A stretch of DNA of 64,000 nucleotides from Bremerella cremea. GTDB taxonomy: Bacteria; Planctomycetota; Planctomycetia; Pirellulales; Pirellulaceae. Shown piece after piece: positions 57,748-64,000 of the stretch. The stretch covers positions 248,001-312,000 of the forward strand of contig NZ_QPEX01000046.1 of the NCBI RefSeq assembly GCF_003335505.1, given 5' to 3'. Positions within the stretch are counted from its first letter, which is position 1, and each line of letters begins with the position of its first letter. A model generated the notes under the pieces. It saw nothing but the letters and a program-made list of their open reading frames with translations. It had not been told where the DNA came from and made no database searches. The position numbers were made by a program, and so were the translations under genes.

Positions 57748-59850
57748 ATGATGGATGGATCCTCCTCACTAGCCCGCGACCGGAATTCGGCATCGGACGC
57801 GGGGGTCAATGTCCCTTCGCTTTCTACCGCGATCCAGCGCACTTCGGACTGGCTGCTGGCCAATCAGCACCCCGAGGGCTACTGGTGCGCAGAGCTGGAA
57901 GGGGATTCGATCTTGCAGAGCGAGTACCTGCTGCTTCTCGCTTGGGCACGTCGCGAAGATACCGAAATCGCGCAAAAGCTTGCCAAAAAACTGCTTAGCC
58001 AACAGCGAGCCGACGGCAGTTGGGCTCAGTACCCTGAAGGCAAGATCGACGTCAGTTCGAGCGTCAAAGCTTACTTTGCGTTGAAGCTGACCGGGCACTC
58101 TCCCTCGGCAGACTACATGGTCAAAGCTCGCGATGCCATTTTAGAAGCTGGTGGAGCCGACACCGTCAACAGCTTCACGCGGTTGTACCTGGCATTGCTC
58201 GGCCAAATTCCGATGGAGATTTGCCCGGCAATTCCTCCGGAAATGATCCTGCTGCCAAACTGGTTCCCGCTGAACATCTACCGCATGAGCAGTTGGTCGC
58301 GCACGATTTTCATTCCGCTGTCGATCTGCTGGGCTTTGCGTCCGGTGGTCGATCGCTCGGAAGAATGCTCGATTCGCGAACTGTTCATCAAACCGCCGGA
58401 ACATTGGCCAGAACTGCGCTGCCCTGGGCAGGAAAAAGCCAGTGGCCTGTTCACTTGGGATCGTTTCTTTCGCACGGCAGATGCCACGCTTAAACGCCTG
58501 GAAAAGTGGCGTCTGCGTCCGCTTCGCAAACGAGCACTCAAAGCGTGCGAGCAGTGGATCCTCGACCGCCTGCCCAAAAGCGACGGCCTGGGCGCCATCT
58601 TCCCGCCGATTCTGTGGAGCATCGTCGCCTTTCGAGCACTCGGCTACGACGACCAGCACGAGGCCGTCCAGTCTTGCTGGAACGAACTCGACAAGCTGAT
58701 GATTCACGACGAAGAAGACGGCACCATCCGTATTCAGCCGTGTAAAAGCCCCGTTTGGGATACCACCATCACACTGCGTGCTTTGGCTGCTGGTCGCTTA
58801 GGGGCCGACGTACCACGAGTTCGCAAGTCACTCGATTGGTTACTGGCGAAAGAAGTTCGGGACAAGGGAGACTGGACCAACAACGTCCGCAGCGAGCCGG
58901 GCGGCTGGTACTTCGAGTTCAATAACGAGTTCTATCCCGATCTCGACGACACCGCGATGGCCCTGATGGCGATGCAAGAGCAACTGGCCGAGATGGGCAT
59001 CACCTTGGAAGTCCATCCGGGGCAATCGTGGGAGAACACGACCGTTCTTACCACCTCAAGCGGCGTTACCGTTGCCGATGCAATCGATCGGACCATGCTG
59101 CTAGACAAGGTTTCTGGCGCCACCAAGCGGGCTCTCGCTTGGAGCGCCGACATGCAGAACCATGACGGTGGCTGGGGCGCGTTCGATAAGAACAACGATG
59201 CCGAGTTCTTATGCAAGGTTCCCTTCGCCGATCACAACGCGATGATCGATCCTAGCTGGCCCGATCTTTCCGCCCGCGTGATCGAATCGTTCGGCCTGTT
59301 AGGCGTCAGCCAACATAGCCGCGGCAAGCTGGGTGACGTCGTCCGTAAAGCGATCACGTACATTCGCGAGAACCAACATTACGACGGCTCTTGGTATGGT
59401 CGCTGGGGCGTCAATTACGTGTACGGCACTTGGCAATGCTTAGTCGGTTTGGTTGCCGTCGGCATTCCGACCGACGACGAAATGATTCAGCGCGGTGCCG
59501 CTTGGCTTAAAGGTTGTCAGCAACAATCAGGCGCTTGGGGCGAGACATGCGACAGCTATGAAAACCCCAACCTAAAGGGCATCGGCACGCCCACTCCATC
59601 GCAAACCGCTTGGGCTTTGCTCGGCTTGATGGCCGCTGGAGAAGAAAACAGCGAGGCCGTTCGCAAGGGTGTTCAGTACCTGCTGCGAACCCAAAAAGCA
59701 GATGGCACCTGGGACGAAGAACCGTACACCGGCACTGGCTTCCCACGCGTGTTTTACCTTCGCTATCACTATTACCGCATCTATTTCCCACTGCTGGCGT
59801 TGGCCACGTGGGCAAAGAAGACCAATTCAGGAACTGAGGCGTCTCGATGA
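57748..59850 (+). CDS. shc: Squalene-hopene cyclase
   Basis: A 700-residue cyclase that folds squalene into hopene/hopanol at the inner membrane face. The acid motif DLDD (D398, D400, D401 within YPDLDDTAMAL) that protonates squalene is intact. Repeated QW motifs (for example QQRADGSW, QNHDGGWGAF, QQSGAWGET, KADGTW) stabilise the alpha-barrel. Either of the two first ATGs (57748, 57751) could start. It overlaps hpnH by four bases (ATGA). The length is near the upper range for the family. Confidence 0.95.
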   Translation: MMDGSSSLARDRNSASDAGVNVPSLSTAIQRTSDWLLANQHPEGYWCAELEGDSILQSEYLLLLAWARREDTEIAQKLAKKLLSQQRADGSWAQYPEGKIDVSSSVKAYFALKLTGHSPSADYMVKARDAILEAGGADTVNSFTRLYLALLGQIPMEICPAIPPEMILLPNWFPLNIYRMSSWSRTIFIPLSICWALRPVVDRSEECSIRELFIKPPEHWPELRCPGQEKASGLFTWDRFFRTADATLKRLEKWRLRPLRKRALKACEQWILDRLPKSDGLGAIFPPILWSIVAFRALGYDDQHEAVQSCWNELDKLMIHDEEDGTIRIQPCKSPVWDTTITLRALAAGRLGADVPRVRKSLDWLLAKEVRDKGDWTNNVRSEPGGWYFEFNNEFYPDLDDTAMALMAMQEQLAEMGITLEVHPGQSWENTTVLTTSSGVTVADAIDRTMLLDKVSGATKRALAWSADMQNHDGGWGAFDKNNDAEFLCKVPFADHNAMIDPSWPDLSARVIESFGLLGVSQHSRGKLGDVVRKAITYIRENQHYDGSWYGRWGVNYVYGTWQCLVGLVAVGIPTDDEMIQRGAAWLKGCQQQSGAWGETCDSYENPNLKGIGTPTPSQTAWALLGLMAAGEENSEAVRKGVQYLLRTQKADGTWDEEPYTGTGFPRVFYLRYHYYRIYFPLLALATWAKKTNSGTEASR

Positions 59851-60968
59851 GTGTCCCGATTTCGCAAATGTGGACCGTCGCATCGTACGTCCTCAAACAG
59901 AAGCTCCTAGGCCGCAAACGGTACCCGTTGGTCTTGATGCTGGAACCCTTGTTCCGCTGCAACTTGGCTTGCGCTGGCTGCGGCAAGATTCAGTTCCCGG
60001 TCGAAATTCTCCGCAAGCAGCTCACGCCCGAGCAGTGCTTCGACGCGGTCGAACAGTGTGGAGCCCCCATTGTCTCGATCCCTGGCGGCGAGCCGCTATT
60101 GCATCCGCAGATGCCTGAGATTGTCGCAGGCCTGGTCAAGCGGAAGAAGTACATCTACCTTTGCACGAACGCGCTGAAGTTGGAGAAGTCCCTCTCGCAA
60201 TTTCAACCGAGCAAGTACCTGACCTTCTCGGTTCACATGGACGGTCCGCGCGAAGAGCACGACCACGCCGTCTGCCGCGAAGGAACGTACGACATCGCTG
60301 TGAGCGCGATCAAAGCCGCCCTAAAGCAAGGCTTCCGCGTCACCACCAATACCACGTTATTTGAAGGCGCTCAGCCTGAACGGATTCGCGGCTTCTTCGA
60401 CGAGATGATGGCCCTGGGGGTCGAAGGGATGATGCTTTCCCCTGGCTACAGCTACGAGAAAGCCCCCGACCAAGATCACTTCCTGCAGCGCAATCAAACC
60501 TACCGTTTGTTCCGCTCAATCCTTTCGGCCCCGAAGAAGGCTTGGCAGTTCAATCAAAGTCCCCTGTTTGTCGAGTTCCTCAAAGGGAATCACGACCTCG
60601 AATGCACACCGTGGGGCAATCCCACCTACAACATTTTCGGCTGGCAAAAGCCATGCTACCTGGTCGACGAGGGGCACACGCAAACGTTTGATCAGCTGCT
60701 CAAAGAAGTCGAATGGGCCAACTACGGCACCCAAAGCGGCAACCCCAAATGTGCCAACTGCATGGTCCATAGCGGGTACGAGCCGAGTGCGGTCAACGAG
60801 ACCTTCTCGTCTTTGGGTGGCTTGTGGAAGACCGCCAAGCTCACCCTCTTCGGCCCGCCGAAATCGAATCGGCCACTGCCACAGTTGGAATCGGAAGATC
60901 GCTTCGACGATCCGCACTCGCCTCAGCAGCCAGAAGAGAAGCAAACCAAGCTGCCGGTGCTGCAGTAA
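59847..60968 (+). CDS. hpnH: HpnH, radical-SAM adenosylhopane synthase
   Basis: A 373-residue radical SAM enzyme that joins the 5'-deoxyadenosyl group of SAM to hopene (diploptene), the first step to extended bacteriohopanepolyols. The iron-sulfur motif CxxxCxxC is in RCNLACAGCGK (C38, C42, C45), followed by the family's PGGEPLLHP segment. It overlaps shc by 4 bp (ATGA), so the two are coupled. No other hopanoid-tailoring gene is adjacent, so later steps are likely encoded elsewhere. Confidence 0.95.
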   Translation: MSVPISQMWTVASYVLKQKLLGRKRYPLVLMLEPLFRCNLACAGCGKIQFPVEILRKQLTPEQCFDAVEQCGAPIVSIPGGEPLLHPQMPEIVAGLVKRKKYIYLCTNALKLEKSLSQFQPSKYLTFSVHMDGPREEHDHAVCREGTYDIAVSAIKAALKQGFRVTTNTTLFEGAQPERIRGFFDEMMALGVEGMMLSPGYSYEKAPDQDHFLQRNQTYRLFRSILSAPKKAWQFNQSPLFVEFLKGNHDLECTPWGNPTYNIFGWQKPCYLVDEGHTQTFDQLLKEVEWANYGTQSGNPKCANCMVHSGYEPSAVNETFSSLGGLWKTAKLTLFGPPKSNRPLPQLESEDRFDDPHSPQQPEEKQTKLPVLQ

Positions 60969-60995
60969 GCCAGCCGCTTACACCCCGGACTCCAC

Positions 60996-61028
60996 TGGGG
61001 GCAAATCGCTACGGAATATGCCCCCAGG
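60996..61028. terminator. Hairpin between converging hpnH and polyketide synthase genes
   Basis: CTGGGGGCA (60996-61004) pairs with TGCCCCCAG (61020-61028) around a 15-base loop. It has no T-run, so a Rho-independent role is uncertain. Confidence 0.5.
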
Positions 61029-61036
61029 GTTGTAGG

Positions 61037-64000
61037 TTATTGGCTATCTGCTTCGGCCTTTAATTCCTCCAACGCTTCCGCAGTCGCTTCAACCGCGTGT
61101 CGGATTTGCTCTTCGCTGTGGCAGCTAGTGATAAAGAACCGGAGCCGAGCGGCCTTTTCTTCGACCGCTGGGTACATGATTGGCTGGACGTTGATTCCCC
61201 GGGCATACAAGCTGCGCGAGAGCTTTAGCGCCAGGATCGAATTGCCCGTAATCACCGGTACCACCGGGGTGTCGTCACTGTGCCCAGTATCGAGCCCCTT
61301 TTCCTTGGCCAGCTTTAAAAACAGCCGCGAGTTGCTAATGCACTTGGAAACTACTTCCGGATGCTTTTCAATTCGCCGCAGTGCCGCCAAGGCCGCCGCC
61401 GCATTCGATGGCGGCATGCCGACACTAAATACAAACCCAGGCGCCGTGTACTTGAGGTACTCGATCATCGTCTTCTTGCCGGCGATGTAACCACCACAGC
61501 TACCAAACGACTTGCTCAGGGTCGCCATCAGAAAGTCAATTCGCGAGCCAGGAATGCCGTAGTATTCGCAGATACCGCGCCCCGTCTTGCCCATCGTGCC
61601 GATCGAGTGGGCCTCGTCGACAAAGAGCATCGCTTTGTACTTCTCTTTAATCTCGACCAGCTTGGGCAAATCGCAGTAGTCGCCGTCCATGCTGTAAACG
61701 CCTTCGACAACGATCACTGCCCGGCGATACTTACCCCGCATTTCGGCCAGCATCCGTTCACAGGCCGCCGTATCGTTATGCGGGAAGGCCCGCCGCTGGG
61801 CACCTGATAAGATACAGCCCTGCACGAGACTGTTATGGGCGAGCTCGTCGTGCAAAATCAAATCGCCTGGATTCATCAAATGCCCGATCGTTGTTTCGTT
61901 GGTCGAGTGCCCACCAACAAAACAAACCGAAGCTTCCGTCCCCAGGAACTCGGCGATGGCACGTTCTAACTCGCCGTGAATGGTCTTCTCGCCCGAGACA
62001 ACCCGGCTGGCCGAAACGCTGGTGCCGAACTTTTCGATAGCGGCCTCGGCAGCGGCGTTCACTTCCGGATCGCCACTGCTCCCCAAATAATTGTAGCTGC
62101 TAAAGCAAATGAACTCGCGGCCATCGATGATTGCCGTGTCGCGAGTCGTTCCTTCATGGACGTCGAAATAGGGGCTCTCCATTCCCATCCGGGCGAAGCG
62201 AGCCAGGCGTTCTTGCAGCTCGATCACTTCGGGAAATTGATCGGTCTGGTAATCGGCGACAGGGATCTCGTCGAGCGCCCGCGCTGGCTTCTCTTTGGCG
62301 ACCGGTGCGGCGGCTTGCCCACTGCTGGCCGTGAAGTCCCCTTCCACACCAATCAACCCAGCAACCGCCGTAGCCAGGGTAGTTACGGTGGTATCTTGCG
62401 AGAACTCTTCGAGCGGGATGTCAATCTCCAGTTCCGCTTCGATGCCGTTCTTCAGCTCGATCCCCATCAACGAGTCGAGCCCCATCTCGGCGAGTGGTTT
62501 GGCTCGGTCGATCTGCGTCGCGGAAATTCCCAGCGTCTTGGCCGCTTCGTCCGCGACATAGTCAGCAATCAACGCGGCACGGGCGTCTTCGTCGGCTTGC
62601 TGCAAACGATCTCGCAGCGAACCGCCGCCACTGCTCACCGCTTTGCGTTCTTGACGATGTAACTTGGCTAGTTCGTCAAGCAAACGGGGATGCTTGTTGC
62701 GACCGAACTGCTTGAGAAATTTCGTCCAATCGACCGGAAAGACGCCCACGTTGGCATGTCGGCTCGGCAGCAGTTCTTCCAAGGCCAGCAAGCCTTGCTG
62801 CGGTCCGATCATCCCTAGACCGATACCGGCAAACCGACGGGCATCGGCCCCGGCGGCCATGCCTCCGCCGCTCCATGGTCCCCAGTTGACGCTCAGCCCT
62901 GGCAAACCTTCGGCTCGCCGGGCAGCACAGAGGGCATCCATAAACGCGTTGGCCGCGGCATAGTTGGCCTGACCAGGCGAACCAATCACCGCCGCAATCG
63001 ACGAGAAGCAAACGAAGTAATCCAACGGCAAGTCGCGTGTTTGCTGATGCAAATACCACGAACCGTCCACCTTCGCCGGCATCACCTTAGCGAAACGCTC
63101 CCACGTTTGCTGCGGCAATGTGGCGTCGTCGAGTACACCGGCGGCATGAAACACGCCCGCCAAAGGAGGCAACTCGGTCTTAATAAATTCGAGCACGGCA
63201 GCAACCTGAGCGGCATTGGCGGCGTCCATGGTCGAGATGGTCACCTGCGCCCCGTCTGCTTCCCAAGCGGCAATTCGCTCGGCAGCTTCTTCGCTGGCTT
63301 TTCCACTGCGGCTGGTCAGGACAACGCTCTTCGCCCCTTGCTCGATCAACCATTGGCAAACCTCTAGCCCGATGGCCCCAGTGCCGCCGCTAATCAAGTA
63401 GCTGGCATCGCCACGCACCAAAGGCCGTTCACCCCTTGGTGGCGTCATCTGCAAGATCACCTTCCCCAGGTGCTTGGCTTGCTGCATGAAGCGAAACGCT
63501 TCGACGGCGTCTTCAATGCGGTACGCCTGCAACGGCAACGGGGTTAGCTTCTGCGATTCAAACTGCGGCAACAGTTCACCCAGCATCGCAGCAATCAGAC
63601 CTGGCGATTGGCGTTCTTCGTCACCCAGGTCGAAGGGGAAGTAGGTGGCTTTCGGACGCACGGCGGCAAACTGCTCTGCCGTCCAAATCCCGATCTTGCC
63701 GATCTCGACAAAACGTCCCTTCTGGGCCAAGCATTCCACACTCTTGGGAATGAACTCTTGGTTCAAGCTGTTCAGAACAACATCAACACCGGCGCCGTCA
63801 GTATCTTCCAGAACTTGCTGGCTGAAGTTGGTGGTGCGCGAATCGTAGATATGCTCGATCCCCAACTCGCGTAGGAAGTCCCACTTCCCTTGGCTGGCGG
63901 TCGCGTAAATCTCGGCACCGATCGCTTTGGCAATCGCGACGGCGGCCTGGCCAACACCGCCGGCGGCTGCATGAATGAGAACTCGCTCTCCCTTCTTCAG
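61037..64000 (-). CDS. Polyketide synthase 3' part: ER-KR-ACP-alpha-oxoamine synthase (partial)
   Basis: The frame is open from the window edge, so the N-terminal domains (KS, AT, DH) are missing. In the 987 residues seen, the order is: enoyl reductase (about 1-188, starting in AAAGGVGQAA), ketoreductase (about 200-380; GGTGAIG, FHAAGVLDD of B-type, catalytic FSSIAA Ser and NYAAAN Tyr), acyl carrier protein (GLDSLMGIEL, pantetheine Ser near 62476) and a PLP-dependent alpha-oxoamine synthase resembling AONS/KBL/SPT (about 580-987). In the last are FSSYNYLG, SRVVSGE, DEAHSIG and the Schiff-base lysine in TLSKSFG. By domain logic the ACP-bound chain condenses with an amino acid, giving an amino ketone. 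It converges on hpnH. Confidence 0.9.
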   Translation of the reverse strand: MKKGERVLIHAAAGGVGQAAVAIAKAIGAEIYATASQGKWDFLRELGIEHIYDSRTTNFSQQVLEDTDGAGVDVVLNSLNQEFIPKSVECLAQKGRFVEIGKIGIWTAEQFAAVRPKATYFPFDLGDEERQSPGLIAAMLGELLPQFESQKLTPLPLQAYRIEDAVEAFRFMQQAKHLGKVILQMTPPRGERPLVRGDASYLISGGTGAIGLEVCQWLIEQGAKSVVLTSRSGKASEEAAERIAAWEADGAQVTISTMDAANAAQVAAVLEFIKTELPPLAGVFHAAGVLDDATLPQQTWERFAKVMPAKVDGSWYLHQQTRDLPLDYFVCFSSIAAVIGSPGQANYAAANAFMDALCAARRAEGLPGLSVNWGPWSGGGMAAGADARRFAGIGLGMIGPQQGLLALEELLPSRHANVGVFPVDWTKFLKQFGRNKHPRLLDELAKLHRQERKAVSSGGGSLRDRLQQADEDARAALIADYVADEAAKTLGISATQIDRAKPLAEMGLDSLMGIELKNGIEAELEIDIPLEEFSQDTTVTTLATAVAGLIGVEGDFTASSGQAAAPVAKEKPARALDEIPVADYQTDQFPEVIELQERLARFARMGMESPYFDVHEGTTRDTAIIDGREFICFSSYNYLGSSGDPEVNAAAEAAIEKFGTSVSASRVVSGEKTIHGELERAIAEFLGTEASVCFVGGHSTNETTIGHLMNPGDLILHDELAHNSLVQGCILSGAQRRAFPHNDTAACERMLAEMRGKYRRAVIVVEGVYSMDGDYCDLPKLVEIKEKYKAMLFVDEAHSIGTMGKTGRGICEYYGIPGSRIDFLMATLSKSFGSCGGYIAGKKTMIEYLKYTAPGFVFSVGMPPSNAAAALAALRRIEKHPEVVSKCISNSRLFLKLAKEKGLDTGHSDDTPVVPVITGNSILALKLSRSLYARGINVQPIMYPAVEEKAARLRFFITSCHSEEQIRHAVEATAEALEELKAEADSQ

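Noticed and set aside
60996..61028. Strong Rho-independent terminator between hpnH and the PKS gene
   Set aside because: The stem is good but lacks a T-run on both strands, so it is only listed as a low-confidence hairpin.

Overview
The window reads as a chromosomal segment of a planctomycete, most likely of the Pirellulaceae (Blastopirellula/Bremerella-like). This rests on gene families seen in the sequence: two DUF1559 pseudopilin-like proteins with H-x9-DG tails, a formylglycine sulfatase, a sugar dehydrogenase/PKD/cytochrome c/CBM6 fusion, a hydrazine-synthase-alpha-related (HzsA-like) protein, and the hopanoid genes shc and hpnH. No rRNA, tRNA, CRISPR array, phage or complete insertion sequence was seen. 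Gene density is high, and many starts are GTG or TTG.

Layout. 0-10 kb: M28 peptidase, DUF4259 protein, a sulfatase divergent from the dehydrogenase/cytochrome fusion, then a DUF1559 / small lipoprotein / HzsA-like cassette. 9.7-14 kb (minus): argB-argD-argF with a strong terminator, then rph. 14.7-20.2 kb: SelL-like redox protein, MATE exporter, ParDE-type toxin-antitoxin pair, a type II NADH dehydrogenase carrying a C-terminal cyclic-nucleotide-binding domain, and divergent from it a class-II cyclic-nucleotide-phosphodiesterase-like protein. 20.2-28.7 kb (minus): DapA-like enzyme, then LysR regulator-gltB-gltD (ammonia assimilation). 29-37.5 kb: cyclophilin, Tat-type metallophosphoesterase, an operon of HEAT-repeat/pseudo-receiver protein, sigma-54 activator and membrane EEP nuclease, then argH. 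38-41.4 kb: carB, with a terminator and a small MITE-like element right behind it. 41.7-50.7 kb: small membrane and envelope proteins, methyltransferase, a second DUF1559 gene, an orphan cheD, a zincin-like protein, a PPP-type phosphoesterase, and a PilZ/transmembrane protein. 51-54.1 kb: an unusually long Tex protein with two acidic insertions. 54.3-61 kb: a second DapA-like enzyme, a polytopic glycosyltransferase-like protein, then shc-hpnH. 61-64 kb (minus, running off the window): the 3' part of a modular polyketide synthase ending in an alpha-oxoamine synthase (AONS-like) domain.

How the genes fit together. argB, argD, argF, argH and carB give a dispersed arginine/carbamoyl-phosphate set, and gltBD supplies glutamate to it. 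shc and hpnH make and extend hopanoids. The neighbouring PKS-oxoamine synthase would, by domain logic, release a polyketide chain as an amino ketone. Three less ordinary signalling arrangements stand out: a cyclic-nucleotide-binding NDH-2 beside a likely cyclic-nucleotide phosphodiesterase; a receiver-less sigma-54 activator whose operon partner contains a degenerate receiver fold; and a membrane PilZ protein with intact c-di-GMP motifs.
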